DNA from: Synaphobranchus kaupii
Taxonomy: Eukaryota > Chordata > Actinopteri > Anguilliformes > Synaphobranchidae
Reading direction: 5' to 3'
Assembly: GCA_029718625.1 (NCBI GenBank)
Contig: JAINUF010000027.1
Coordinates: 1,968,676 to 2,032,675, forward strand
DNA: 64,000 bases
Within the stretch, counting starts at the first letter, position 1. Every line of letters begins with the position of its first letter. Below are positions 24,599 through 37,916 of this stretch, piece by piece. The translations under genes were made by a program, and so were the position numbers. The notes below the pieces were generated by a model. It was not told the DNA's origin, did no database searches, and worked only from the letters and a program-made list of their open reading frames with translations.

Positions 24599-25612
24599 CA
24601 TTTAGCAGACGCTTTTATCCAAAGCGACGTACAGTAAGTGCATACAGAGAAATCATCAAGATCACTACAGAACAGACAAAGCACATCCTTCCCATAATGT
24701 AGCAGCTATCCCTAGCAATGAACGTCGACTGTAGTTCACAGTAAGCTCTGGGCAAATCAGCAACACCACACTTCCATTCCAAATACTATTATAAACAATA
24801 ATAAACAGACAGGAAAACACAGCAGCACCAGTGCCACAGCTCAGAACAGCACCAGCACCAGTGCCACAGCTCAGAACAGCACCAGCACCAGTGCCACAAC
24901 TCAGGACAGCACCAGCAGAGGCACCAGCAGTGCCACAGCTCAGAACAGCACCAGCAGAGGCACCAGCAGTGCCACAGCTCAGAACAGCACCAGTGCCACA
25001 GCTCATAACAGCACCAGCAGAGGCACCAGCAGTGCCACAGCTCAGAACGGCACCAGCACCAGTGCCACAGCTCAGAACAGCACCAGCAGAGGCACCAGCA
25101 GTGCCACAGCTCAGAACGGCACCAGCACCAGTGCCACAGCTCAGAACAGCACCAGCAGAGGGACCAGCAGTAGTGCCACAGCTCAGAACAGCACCAGCAG
25201 AGGCACCAGCAGTGCCACAGCTCAGAACAGCACCAGCAGAGGCACCAGCACCAGTGCCACAGCTCAGAACAGCACCAGCAGAGGCACCAGCAGTGCCACA
25301 GCTCAGAACGGCACCAGCACCAGTGCCACAGCTCAGAACAGCACCAGCAGAGGCACCAGCAGTGCCACAGCTCAGAACAGCACCAGCACCAGTGCCACAG
25401 CTCAGAACAGCACCAGCAGAGGCACCAGCAGTGCCACAGCTCAGAACAGCACCAGCAGAGGCACCAGCACCAGTGCCACAGCTCAGAACAGCACCAGCAG
25501 AGGCACCAGCAGTGCCACAGCTCAGAACAGCACCACCACCTGTGCCACAGCTCAGAACAGCAGCAGCACCAGTGCCAGAGCTCAAAACAGCAGCATTACA
25601 TTACATTACATT
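24599..25612. repeat. Unit 25, 1,014-bp class
   Basis: Same order as unit 22 but without the CACCAACAGAGG mark. Near the end it has CACCACCACC where others have CACCAGCACC, shared only with unit 33. Tail n=3. Confidence 0.93.
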
Positions 25613-26713
25613 CATTTAGCAGACGCTTTTATCCAAAGCGACGTACAGTAAGTGCATACAGAGAAATCATCAAGATCACTACAGAACAGACAAAGCACAT
25701 CCTTCCCATAATGTAGCAGCTATCCCTAGCAATGAACGTCGACTGTAGTTCACAGTAAGCTCTGGGCAAATCAGCAACACCACACTTCCATTCCAAATAC
25801 TATTATAAACAATAATAAACAGACAGGAAAACACAGCAGCACCAGTGCCACAGCTCAGAACAGCACCTGCACCAGTGCCACAACTCAGGACAGCACCAGC
25901 AGAGGCACCAGCAGTGCCACAGCTCAGAACAGCACCAGCAGAGGCACCAGCAGTGCCACAGCTCAGAACAGCACCAGTGCCACAGCTCATTACAGCACCA
26001 GCAGAGGCACCAGCAGTGCCACAGCTCAGAACAGCACCAGTGCCACAGCTCATAACAGCACCAGCAGAGGCACCAGCAGTGCCACAGCTCAGAACGGCAC
26101 CAGCACCAGTGTCACAGCTCAGGACAGCACCAGCAGAGGCACCAGCAGTGCCACAGCTCAGAACAGCACCAGCAGAGGCACCAGCAGTGCCACAGCTCAG
26201 AACAGCACCAGTGCCACAGCTCATAACAGCACCAGCAGAGGCACCAGCAGTGCCACAGCTCAGAACAGCACCAGCAGACGCACCAGCACCAGTGCCACAG
26301 CTCAGAACAGCACCAGCAGAGGCACCAGCAGTGCCACAGCTCAGAACAGCACCAGCAGAGGGACCAGCAGTGCCACAGCTCAGAACGGCACCAGCACCAG
26401 TGCCACAGCTCAGAACAGCACCAGCAGAGGGACTAGCAGTAGTGCCACAGCTCAGAACAGCACCAGCAGAGGCACCAGCAGTGCCACAGCTCAGAACAGC
26501 ACCAGTGCCACAGCTCATAACAGCACCAGCAGAGGCACCAGCAGTGCCACAGCTCAGAACGGCACCAGCACCAGTGCCACAGCTCAGAACAGCACCAGCA
26601 GAGGCACCAGCAGTGCCACAGCTCAGAACACCACCAGCACCTGTGCCACAGCTCAGAACAGCAGCAGCACCAGTGCCAGAGCTCAAAACAGCAGCATTAC
26701 ATTACATTACATT
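25613..26713. repeat. Unit 26, 1,101-bp unit
   Basis: Array order 30 39 39 24 39i 24 39i 30 39 39 24 39i 42 39 39g 30 42v 39 24 39i 30 39 30p 30 (24 monomers). This is the 1,314-bp class minus 213 bp. The first 39i reads CATTACAGC, with T at 25991, a private change. Tail n=3. Confidence 0.93.
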
Positions 26714-27476
26714 CATTTAGCAGACGCTTTTATCCAAAGCGACGTACAGTAAGTGCATACAGAGAAATCATCAAGATCACTACAGAACAGACAAAGCACA
26801 TCCTTCCCATAATGTAGCAGCTATCCCTAGCAATGAACGTCGACTGTAGTTCACAGTAAGCTCTGGGCAAATCAGCAACACCACACTTCCATTCCAAATA
26901 CTATTATAAACAATAATAAACAGACAGGAAAACACAGCAGCACCAGTGCCACAGCTCAGAACAGCACCAGCACCAGTGCCACAGCTCAGGACAGCACCAG
27001 CAGAGGCACCAGCAGTGCCACAGCTCAGAACAGCACCAGCAGAGGCACCAGCACCAGTGCCACAGCTCAGAACAGCACCAGCAGAGGCACCAGCAGTGCC
27101 ACAGCTCAGAACAGCACCAGCAGAGGGACCAGCAGTACCACAGCTCAGAACGGCACCAGCACCAGTGCCACAGCTCAGAACAGCACCAGCAGAGGGACTA
27201 GCAGTAGTGCCACAGCTCAGAACAGCACCAGCAGAGGCACCAGCAGTGCCACAGCTCAGAACAGCACCAGCAGAGGCACCAGCAGTGCCACAGCTCAGAA
27301 AAGCACCAGCAGAGGCACCAGCACCAGTGCCACAGCTCAGAACAGCACCAGCAGAGGCACCAGCAGTGCCACAGCTCAGAACAGCACCAGCACCTGTGCC
27401 ACAGCTCAGAACAGCAGCAGCACCAGTGCCAGAGCTCAAAACAGCAGCATTACATTACATTACATTACATTACATT
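26714..27476. repeat. Unit 27, 763-bp class
   Basis: Unit 4 order with the A mark (27137) of units 16 and 19. Together with units 26 and 28 it forms a shortened relative of the 1314-763-1002 series. Tail n=5. Confidence 0.93.
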
Positions 27477-28478
27477 CATTTAGCAGACGCTTTTATCCAA
27501 AGCGACGTACAGTAAGTGCATACAGAGAAATCATCAAGATCACTACAGAACAGACAAAGCACATCCTTCCCATAATGTAGCAGCTATCCCTAGCAATGAA
27601 CGTCGACTGTAGTTCACAGTAAGCTCTGGGCAAATCAGCAACACCACACTTCCATTCCAAATACTATTATAAACAATAATAAACAGACAGGAAAACACAG
27701 CAGCACCAGTGCCACAGCTCAGAACAGCACCAGCACCAGTGCCACAGCTCAGAACAGCACCAGCACCAGTGCCACAACTCAGGACAGCACCAGCAGAGGC
27801 ACCAGCAGTGCCACAGCTCAGAACAGCACCAGCAGAGGCACCAGCAGTGCCACAGCTCAGAACAGCACCAGTGCCACAGCTCATAACAGCACCAGCAGAG
27901 GCACCAGCAGTGCCACAGCTCAGAACGGCACCAGCACCAGTGCCACAGCTCAGAACAGCACCAGCAGAGGCACCAGCAGTGCCACAGCTCAGAACGGCAC
28001 CAGCACCAGTGCCACAGCTCAGAACAGCACCAGCAGAGGGACCAGCAGTTGTGCCACAGCTCAGAACAGCACCAGCAGAGGCACCAGCAGTGCCACAGCT
28101 CAGAACAGCACCAGCAGAGGCACCAGCACCAGTGCCACAGCTCAGAACAGCACCAGCAGAGGCACCAGCAGTGCCACAGCTCAGAACGGCACCAGCACCA
28201 GTGCCACAGCTCAGAACAGCACCAGCAGAGGCACCAGCAGTGCCACAGCTCAGAACAGCACCAGCACCAGTGCCACAGCTCAGAACAGCACCAGCAGTGC
28301 CACAGCTCAGAACAGCACCAGCAGAGGCACCAGCACCAGTGCCACAGCTCAGAACAGCACCAGCAGAGGCACCAGCAGTGCCACAGCTCAGAACAGCACC
28401 AGCACCTGTGCCACAGCTCAGAACAGCAGCAGCACCAGTGCCAGAGCTCAAAACAGCAGCATTACATTACATTACATT
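27477..28478. repeat. Unit 28, 1,002-bp class
   Basis: Same order and class marks as unit 5. The last 1,002-bp unit in the window; to the right only the 1,014-bp form occurs. Tail n=3. Confidence 0.93.
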
Positions 28479-29565
28479 CATTTAGCAGACGCTTTTATCC
28501 AAAGCGACGTACAGTAAGTGCATACAGAGAAATCATCAAGATCACTACAGAACAGACAAAGCACATCCTTCCCATAATGTAGCAGCTATCCCTAGCAATG
28601 AACGTCGACTGTAGTTCACAGTAAGCTCTGGGCAAATCAGCAACACCACACTTCCATTCCAAATACTATTATAAACAATAATAAACAGACAGGAAAACAC
28701 AGCAGCACCAGTGCCACAGCTCAGAACAGCACCTGCACCAGTGCCACAACTCAGGACAGCACCAGCAGAGGCACCAGCAGTGCCACAGCTCAGAACAGCA
28801 CCAGCAGAGGCACCAGCAGTGCCACAGCTCAGAACAGCACCAGTGCCACAGCTCATAACAGCACCAGCAGAGGCACCAGCAGTGCCACAGCTCAGAACGG
28901 CACCAGCACCAGTGTCACAGCTCAGAACAGCACCAGCAGAGGCACCAGCAGTGCCACAGCTCAGAACAGCACCAGCACCAGTGCCACAGCTCAGAACAGC
29001 ACCAGCAGAGGCACCAGCAGTGCCACAGCTCAGAACACCACCAGCACCTGTGCCACAGCTCAGAACAGCACCAGCAGAGGCACCAGCACCAGTGCCACAG
29101 CTCAGAACAGCACCAGCAGAGGCACCAGCAGTGCCACAGCTCAGAACACCACCAGCACCTGTGCCACAGCTCAGAACAGCACCAGCAGAGGCACCAGCAG
29201 TGCCACAGCTCAGAACGGCACCAGCACCAGTGCCACAGCTCAGAACGGCACCAGCATAGGCACCAGCACCAGTGCCACAGCTCAGAACAGCACCAGCACC
29301 AGTGCCACAGCTCAGAACAGCACCAGCAGAGGCACCAGCAGTGACACAGCTCAGAACAGCACCAGCAGCGGCACCAGTGCCACTGCAAACCACTTCCTGC
29401 AGTGCCCTGGGAGCCCCCTGAAAACCACCTCCTGCAGTGCCCTGCAAGCCCCCTGTAAAACCACCTCCTGTCAGTGCCCTGGGAGCCCCCTGCACACCAC
29501 CTCTCGTGCCCTGGGAGCCACAGCTCAGAACGGCGGCAGCAGCACCAGTGTCGGGGCTCAGAGAT

Positions 29566-29604
<39 letters not shown>

Positions 29605-29877
29605 CCACCACCACCACCACCACCACCACCACCACCACCACCAGCAGTGCCACAGCTCAGAACAGCACCAGCAGAGGCACCAGCAGTGCCACAGCTCAGA
29701 AAAGCACCAGCAGAGGCACCAGCACCAGTGCCACAGCTCAGAACAGCACCAGCAGAGGCACCAGCAGTGCCACAGCTCAGAACAGCACCAGCACCTGTGC
29801 CACAGCTCAGAACAGCAGCAGCACCAGTGCCAGAGCTCAAAACAGCAGCATTACATTACATTACATTACATTACATT
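28479..29877. repeat. Unit 29, cassette unit, 1,399 bp
   Basis: Same order as unit 21, with GTGTCACAG and the in-frame TAG at 29257-29259. Cassette at 29377-29641. Tail n=5. Confidence 0.93.
29377..29641. repeat. Triplet cassette 3 in unit 29: (CAG)12(CAC)13
   Basis: CAG tract at 29567-29602, CAC tract at 29603-29641. Block homologue of cassette 2, from which it differs by four CAC triplets. Confidence 0.93.
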
Positions 29878-30891
29878 CATTTAGCAGACGCTTTTATCCA
29901 AAGCGACGTACAGTAAGTGCATACAGAGAAATCATCAAGATCACTACAGAACAGACAAAGCACATCCTTCCCATAATGTAGCAGCTATCCCTAGCAATGA
30001 ACGTCGACTGTAGTTCACAGTAAGCTCTGGGCAAATCAGCAACACCACACTTCCATTCCAAATACTATTATAAACAATAATAAACAGACAGGAAAACACA
30101 GCAGCACCAGTGCCACAGCTCAGAACAGCACCAGCACCAGTGCCACAGCTCAGAACAGCACCAGCACCAGTGCCACAACTCAGGACAGCACCAGCAGAGG
30201 CACCAGCAGTGCCACAGCTCAGAACAGCACCAGCAGAGGCACCAGCAGTGCCACAGCTCAGAACAGCACCAGTGCCACAGCTCATAACAGCACCAACAGA
30301 GGCACCAGCAGTGCCACAGCTCAGAACGGCACCAGCACCAGTGCCACAGCTCAGAACAGCACCAGCAGAGGCACCAGCAGTGCCACAGCTCAGAACGGCA
30401 CCAGCACCAGTGCCACAGCTCAGAACAGCACCAGCAGAGGGACCAGCAGTAGTGCCACAGCTCAGAACAGCACCAGCAGAGGCACCAGCAGTGCCACAGC
30501 TCAGAACAGCACCAGCAGAGGCACCAGCACCAGTGCCACAGCTCAGAACAGCACCAGCAGAGGCACCAGCAGTGCCACAGCTCAGAACGGCACCAGCACC
30601 AGTGCCACAGCTCAGAACAGCACCAGCAGAGGCACCAGCAGTGCCACAGCTCAGAACAGCACCAGCACCAGTGCCACAGCTCAGAACAGCACCAGCAGAG
30701 GCACCAGCAGTGCCACAGCTCAGAACAGCACCAGCAGAGGCACCAGCACCAGTGCCACAGCTCAGAACAGCACCAGCAGAGGCACCAGCAGTGCCACAGC
30801 TCAGAACAGCACCAGCACCTGTGCCACAGCTCAGAACAGCAGCAGCACCAGTGCCAGAGCTCAAAACAGCAGCATTACATTACATTACATT
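29878..30891. repeat. Unit 30, 1,014-bp class
   Basis: Same order as unit 22, with the CACCAACAGAGG mark. Tail n=3. Confidence 0.93.
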
Positions 30892-32301
30892 CATTTAGCA
30901 GACGCTTTTATCCAAAGCGACGTACAGTAAGTGCATACAGAGAAATCATCAAGATCACTACAGAACAGACAAAGCACATCCTTCCCATAATGTAGCAGCT
31001 ATCCCTAGCAATGAACGTCGACTGTAGTTCACAGTAAGCTCTGGGCAAATCAGCAACACCACACTTCCATTCCAAATACTATTATAAACAATAATAAACA
31101 GACAGGAAAACACAGCAGCACCAGTGCCACAGCTCAGAACAGCACCAGCACCAGTGCCACAACTCAGGACAGCACCAGCAGAGGCACCAGCAGTGCCACA
31201 GCTCAGAACAGCACCAGCAGAGGCACCAGCAGTGCCACAGCTCAGAACAGCACCAGTGCCACAGCTCATAACAGCACCAGCAGAGGCACCAGCAGTGCCA
31301 CAGCTCAGAACGGCACCAGCACCAGTGCCACAGCTCAGAACAGCACCAGCAGAGGCACCAGCAGTGCCACAGCTCAGAACAGCACCAGCACCAGTGCCAC
31401 AGCTCAGAACAGCACCAGCAGAGGGACCAGCAGTGCCACAGCTCAGAACGGCACCAGCACCAGTGCCACAGCTCAGAACAGCACCAGCAGAGGGACCAGC
31501 AGTAGTGCCACAGCTCAGAACAGCACCAGCAGAGGCACCAGCACCAGTGCCACAGCTCAGAACAGCACCAGCAGAGGCACCAGCAGTGCCACAGCTCAGA
31601 ACAGCACCAGCAGAGGGACCAGCAGTGCCACAGCTCAGAACGGCACCAGCACCAGTGCCACAGCTCAGAACAGCACCAGCAGAGGGACTAGCAGTAGTGC
31701 CACAGCTCAGAACAGCACCAGCAGAGGCACCAGCAGTGCCACAGCTCAGAACAGCACCAGTGCCACAGCTCATAACAGCACCAGCAGAGGCACCAGCAGT
31801 GCCACAGCTCAGAACAGCACCAGCAGAGGCACCAGCAGTGCCACAGCTCAGAACAGCACCAGCAGAGGCACCAGCACCAGTGCCACAGCTCAGAACAGCA
31901 CCAGCAGAGGCACCAGCAGTGCCACAGCTCAGAACAGCACCAGCAGAGGGACCAGCAGTGCCACAGCTCAGAACGGCACCAGCACCAGTGCCACAGCTCA
32001 GAACAGCACCAGCAGAGGGACTAGCAGTAGTGCCACAGCTCAGAACAGCACCAGCAGAGGCACCAGCAGTGCCACAGCTCAGAACAGCACCAGTGCCACA
32101 GCTCATAACAGCACCAGCAGAGGCACCAGCAGTGCCACAGCTCAGAACGGCACCAGCACCAGTGCCACAGCTCAGAACAGCACCAGCAGAGGCACCAGCA
32201 GTGCCACAGCTCAGAACACCACCAGCACCTGTGCCACAGCTCAGAACAGCAGCAGCACCAGTGCCAGAGCTCAAAACAGCAGCATTACATTACATTACAT
32301 T
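30892..32301. repeat. Unit 31, 1,410-bp class
   Basis: Same 32-monomer order as unit 23. Tail n=3. Confidence 0.93.
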
Positions 32302-32902
32302 CATTTAGCAGACGCTTTTATCCAAAGCGACGTACAGTAAGTGCATACAGAGAAATCATCAAGATCACTACAGAACAGACAAAGCACATCCTTCCCATAA
32401 TGTAGCAGCTATCCCTAGCAATGAACGTCGACTGTAGTTCACAGTAAGCTCTGGGCAAATCAGCAACACCACACTTCCATTCCAAATACTATTATAAACA
32501 ATAATAAACAGACAGGAAAACACAGCAGCACCAGTGCCACAGCTCAGAACAGCACCAGCACCAGTGCCACAGCTCAGGACAGCACCAGCAGAGGCACCAG
32601 CAGTGCCACAGCTCAGAACAGCACCAGCAGAGGCACCAGCACCAGTGCCACAGCTCAGAACAGCACCAGCAGAGGCACCAGCAGTGCCACAGCTCAGAAC
32701 AGCACCAGCAGAGGGACCAGCAGTGCCACAGCTCAGAACGGCACCAGCACCAGTGCCACAGCTCAGAACAGCACCAGCAGAGGCACCAGCAGTGCCACAG
32801 CTCAGAACAGCACCAGCACCTGTGCCACAGCTCAGAACAGCAGCAGCACCAGTGCCAGAGCTCAAAACAGCAGCATTACATTACATTACATTACATTACA
32901 TT
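32302..32902. repeat. Unit 32, 601-bp class
   Basis: Same nine-monomer order as unit 24. Tail n=5. Confidence 0.93.
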
Positions 32903-33916
32903 CATTTAGCAGACGCTTTTATCCAAAGCGACGTACAGTAAGTGCATACAGAGAAATCATCAAGATCACTACAGAACAGACAAAGCACATCCTTCCCATA
33001 ATGTAGCAGCTATCCCTAGCAATGAACGTCGACTGTAGTTCACAGTAAGCTCTGGGCAAATCAGCAACACCACACTTCCATTCCAAATACTATTATAAAC
33101 AATAATAAACAGACAGGAAAACACAGCAGCACCAGTGCCACAGCTCAGAACAGCACCAGCACCAGTGCCACAGCTCAGAACAGCACCAGCACCAGTGCCA
33201 CAACTCAGGACAGCACCAGCAGAGGCACCAGCAGTGCCACAGCTCAGAACAGCACCAGCAGAGGCACCAGCAGTGCCACAGCTCAGAACAGCACCAGTGC
33301 CACAGCTCATAACAGCACCAGCAGAGGCACCAGCAGTGCCACAGCTCAGAACGGCACCAGCACCAGTGCCACAGCTCAGAACAGCACCAGCAGAGGCACC
33401 AGCAGTGCCACAGCTCAGAACGGCACCAGCACCAGTGCCACAGCTCAGAACAGCACCAGCAGAGGGACCAGCAGTAGTGCCACAGCTCAGAACAGCACCA
33501 GCAGAGGCACCAGCAGTGCCACAGCTCAGAACAGCACCAGCAGAGGCACCAGCACCAGTGCCACAGCTCAGAACAGCACCAGCAGAGGCACCAGCAGTGC
33601 CACAGCTCAGAACGGCACCAGCACCAGTGCCACAGCTCAGAACAGCACCAGCAGAGGCACCAGCAGTGCCACAGCTCAGAACAGCACCAGCACCAGTGCC
33701 ACAGCTCAGAACAGCACCAGCAGAGGCACCAGCAGTGCCACAGCTCAGAACAGCACCAGCAGAGGCACCAGCACCAGTGCCACAGCTCAGAACAGCACCA
33801 GCAGAGGCACCAGCAGTGCCACAGCTCAGAACAGCACCACCACCTGTGCCACAGCTCAGAACAGCAGCAGCACCAGTGCCAGAGCTCAAAACAGCAGCAT
33901 TACATTACATTACATT
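32903..33916. repeat. Unit 33, 1,014-bp class
   Basis: Same order as unit 25, with its private CACCACCACC change. Tail n=3. Confidence 0.93.
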
Positions 33917-35003
33917 CATTTAGCAGACGCTTTTATCCAAAGCGACGTACAGTAAGTGCATACAGAGAAATCATCAAGATCACTACAGAACAGACAAAGC
34001 ACATCCTTCCCATAATGTAGCAGCTATCCCTAGCAATGAACGTCGACTGTAGTTCACAGTAAGCTCTGGGCAAATCAGCAACACCACACTTCCATTCCAA
34101 ATACTATTATAAACAATAATAAACAGACAGGAAAACACAGCAGCACCAGTGCCACAGCTCAGAACAGCACCTGCACCAGTGCCACAACTCAGGACAGCAC
34201 CAGCAGAGGCACCAGCAGTGCCACAGCTCAGAACAGCACCAGCAGAGGCACCAGCAGTGCCACAGCTCAGAACAGCACCAGTGCCACAGCTCATAACAGC
34301 ACCAGCAGAGGCACCAGCAGTGCCACAGCTCAGAACGGCACCAGCACCAGTGCCACAGCTCAGAACAGCACCAGCAGAGGCACCAGCAGTGCCACAGCTC
34401 AGAACAGCACCAGCACCAGTGCCACAGCTCAGAACAGCACCAGCAGAGGCACCAGCAGTGCCACAGCTCAGAACACCACCAGCACCTGTGCCACAGCTCA
34501 GAACAGCACCAGCAGAGGCACCAGCACCAGTGCCACAGCTCAGAACAGCACCAGCAGAGGCACCAGCAGTGCCACAGCTCAGAACACCACCAGCACCTGT
34601 GCCACAGCTCAGAACAGCACCAGCAGAGGCACCAGCAGTGCCACAGCTCAGAACGGCACCAGCACCAGTGCCACAGCTCAGAACGGCACCAGCATAGGCA
34701 CCAGCACCAGTGCCACAGCTCAGAACAGCACCAGCACCAGTGCCACAGCTCAGAACAGCACCAGCAGAGGCACCAGCAGTGACACAGCTCAGAACAGCAC
34801 CAGCAGCGGCACCAGTGCCACTGCAAACCACTTCCTGCAGTGCCCTGGGAGCCCCCTGAAAACCACCTCCTGCAGTGCCCTGCAAGCCCCCTGTAAAACC
34901 ACCTCCTGTCAGTGCCCTGGGAGCCCCCTGCACACCACCTCTCGTGCCCTGGGAGCCACAGCTCAGAACGGCGGCAGCAGCACCAGTGTCGGGGCTCAGA
35001 GAT

Positions 35004-35042
<39 letters not shown>

Positions 35043-35312
35043 CCACCACCACCACCACCACCACCACCACCACCACCAGCAGTGCCACAGCTCAGAACAG
35101 CACCAGCAGAGGCACCAGCAGTGCCACAGCTCAGAAAAGCACCAGCAGAGGCACCAGCACCAGTGCCACAGCTCAGAACAGCACCAGCAGAGGCACCAGC
35201 AGTGCCACAGCTCAGAACAGCACCAGCACCTGTGCCACAGCTCAGAACAGCAGCAGCACCAGTGCCAGAGCTCAAAACAGCAGCATTACATTACATTACA
35301 TTACATTACATT
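33917..35312. repeat. Unit 34, cassette unit, 1,396 bp
   Basis: Order of unit 21, but the seventh monomer has GTGCCACAG instead of GTGTCACAG, as in units 54 and 60. In-frame TAG at 34695-34697. Cassette at 34815-35076. Tail n=5. Confidence 0.93.
34815..35076. repeat. Triplet cassette 4 in unit 34: (CAG)12(CAC)12
   Basis: CAG tract at 35005-35040, CAC tract at 35041-35076. The shortest CAC tract of the six. Confidence 0.93.
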
Positions 35313-36395
35313 CATTTAGCAGACGCTTTTATCCAAAGCGACGTACAGTAAGTGCATACAGAGAAATCATCAAGATCACTACAGAACAGACAAAGCACAT
35401 CCTTCCCATAATGTAGCAGCTATCCCTAGCAATGAACGTCGACTGTAGTTCACAGTAAGCTCTGGGCAAATCAGCAACACCACACTTCCATTCCAAATAC
35501 TATTATAAACAATAATAAACAGACAGGAAAACACAGCAGCACCAGTGCCACAGCTCAGAACAGCACCAGCACCAGTGCCACAGCTCAGAACAGCACCAGC
35601 ACCAGTGCCACAACTCAGGACAGCACCAGCAGAGGCACCAGCAGTGCCACAGCTCAGAACAGCACCAGCAGAGGCACCAGCAGTGCCACAGCTCAGAACA
35701 GCACCAGTGCCACAGCTCATAACAGCACCAACAGAGGCACCAGCAGTGCCACAGCTCAGAACGGCACCAGCACCAGTGCCACAGCTCAGAACAGCACCAG
35801 CAGAGGCACCAGCAGTGCCACAGCTCAGAACGGCACCAGCACCAGTGCCACAGCTCAGAACAGCACCAGCAGAGGGACCAGCAGTGCCACAGCTCAGAAC
35901 GGCACCAGCACCAGTGCCACAGCTCAGAACAGCACCAGCAGAGGGACCAGCAGTAGTGCCACAGCTCAGAACAGCACCAGCAGAGGCACCAGCAGTGCCA
36001 CAGCTCAGAACAGCACCAGCAGAGGCACCAGCACCAGTGCCACAGCTCAGAACAGCACCAGCAGAGGCACCAGCAGTGCCACAGCTCAGAACGGCACCAG
36101 CACCAGTGCCACAGCTCAGAACAGCACCAGCAGAGGCACCAGCAGTGCCACAGCTCAGAACAGCACCAGCACCAGTGCCACAGCTCAGAACAGCACCAGC
36201 AGAGGCACCAGCAGTGCCACAGCTCAGAACAGCACCAGCAGAGGCACCAGCACCAGTGCCACAGCTCAGAACAGCACCAGCAGAGGCACCAGCAGTGCCA
36301 CAGCTCAGAACAGCACCAGCACCTGTGCCACAGCTCAGAACAGCAGCAGCACCAGTGCCAGAGCTCAAAACAGCAGCATTACATTACATTACATT
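35313..36395. repeat. Unit 35, 1,083-bp class
   Basis: Same order as unit 8, with the CACCAACAGAGG mark. Tail n=3. Confidence 0.93.
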
Positions 36396-37916
36396 CATTT
36401 AGCAGACGCTTTTATCCAAAGCGACGTACAGTAAGTGCATACAGAGAAATCATCAAGATCACTACAGAACAGACAAAGCACATCCTTCCCATAATGTAGC
36501 AGCTATCCCTAGCAATGAACGTCGACTGTAGTTCACAGTAAGCTCTGGGCAAATCAGCAACACCACACTTCCATTCCAAATACTATTATAAACAATAATA
36601 AACAGACAGGAAAACACAGCAGCACCAGTGCCACAGCTCAGAACAGCACCAGCACCAGTGCCACAACTCAGGACAGCACCAGCAGAGGCACCAGCAGTGC
36701 CACAGCTCAGAACAGCACCAGCAGAGGCACCAGCAGTGCCACAGCTCAGAACAGCACCAGTGCCACAGCTCATAACAGCACCAGCAGAGGCACCAGCAGT
36801 GCCACAGCTCAGAACGGCACCAGCACCAGTGCCACAGCTCAGAACAGCACCAGCAGAGGCACCAGCAGTGCCACAGCTCAGAACAGCACCAGCACCAGTG
36901 CCACAGCTCAGAACAGCAGCAGCAGAGGGACCAGCAGTGCCACAGCTCAGAACGGCACCAGCACCAGTGCAACAGCTCAGAACAGCACCAGCAGAGGGAC
37001 CAGCAGTAGTGCCACAGCTCAGAACAGCACCAGCAGAGGCACCAGCAGTGCCACAGCTCAGAACAGCACCAGCAGAGGCACCAGCAGTGCCACAGCTCAG
37101 AACAGCACCAGCAGAGGCACCAGCAGTGCCACAGCTCAGAACAGCACCAGTGCCACAGCTCATAACAGCACCAGCAGAGGCACCAGCAGTGCCACAGCTC
37201 AGAACGGCACCAGCACCAGTGCCACAGCTCAGAACAGCACCAGCAGAGGCACCAGCAGTGCCACAGCTCAGAACAGCACCAGCACCAGTGCCACAGCTCA
37301 GAACAGCACCAGCAGAGGGACCAGCAGTGCCACAGCTCAGAACAGCACCAGTGCCACAGCTCATAACAGCACCAGCAGAGGCACCAGCAGTGCCACAGCT
37401 CAGAACGGCACCAGCACCAGTGCCACAGCTCAGAACAGCACCAGCAGAGGCACCAGCAGTGCCACAGCTCAGAACAGCACCAGCACCAGTGCCACAGCTC
37501 AGAACAGCACCAGCAGAGGGACCAGCAGTGCCACAGCTCAGAACGGCACCAGCACCAGTGCCACAGCTCAGAACAGCACCAGCAGAGGGACCAGCAGTAG
37601 TGCCACAGCTCAGAACAGCACCAGCAGAGGCACCAGCAGTGCCACAGCTCAGAACAGCACCAGCAGAGGCACCAGCAGTGCCACAGCTCAGAACAGCACC
37701 AGCAGAGGCACCAGCACCAGTGCCACAGCTCAGAACAGCACCAGCAGAGGCACCAGCACCAGTGCCACAGCTCAGAACAGCACCAGCAGAGGCACCAGCA
37801 GTGCCACAGCTCAGAACACCACCAGCACCTGTGCCACAGCTCAGAACAGCAGCAGCACCAGTGCCAGAGCTCAAAACAGCAGCATTACATTACATTACAT
37901 TACATTACATTACATT
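36396..37916. repeat. Unit 36, ~1.5-kb class, 1,521 bp
   Basis: Array order 30 39 39 24 39i 30 39 30 39g 30 42v 39 39 39 24 39i 30 39 30 39g 24 39i 30 39 30 39g 30 42v 39 39 42 42 39 30p 30 (35 monomers). Private changes: G at 36919 and A at 36971. Tail n=6, the longest, which explains the extra 5 bp over units 41, 44 and 46. Confidence 0.93.

Larger units (their letters stand above)
20163..28478. repeat. 8,316-bp block, copy 1 (units 21-28)
   Basis: Unit lengths are 1411, 1014, 1410, 601, 1014, 1101, 763 and 1002. The first five recur from 28479 as 1399, 1014, 1410, 601 and 1014. The only length change, 12 bp, is four CAC triplets in the cassette tract. Confidence 0.92.
28479..33916. repeat. 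8,316-bp block, partial copy 2 (units 29-33)
   Basis: Repeats units 21-25 in order. Units 25 and 33 share a private CACCACCACC change near the array end (around 25532 and 33836), which supports block duplication over independent convergence. After unit 33 the array returns to another cassette unit instead of continuing to the 1,101-bp unit. Confidence 0.92.
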
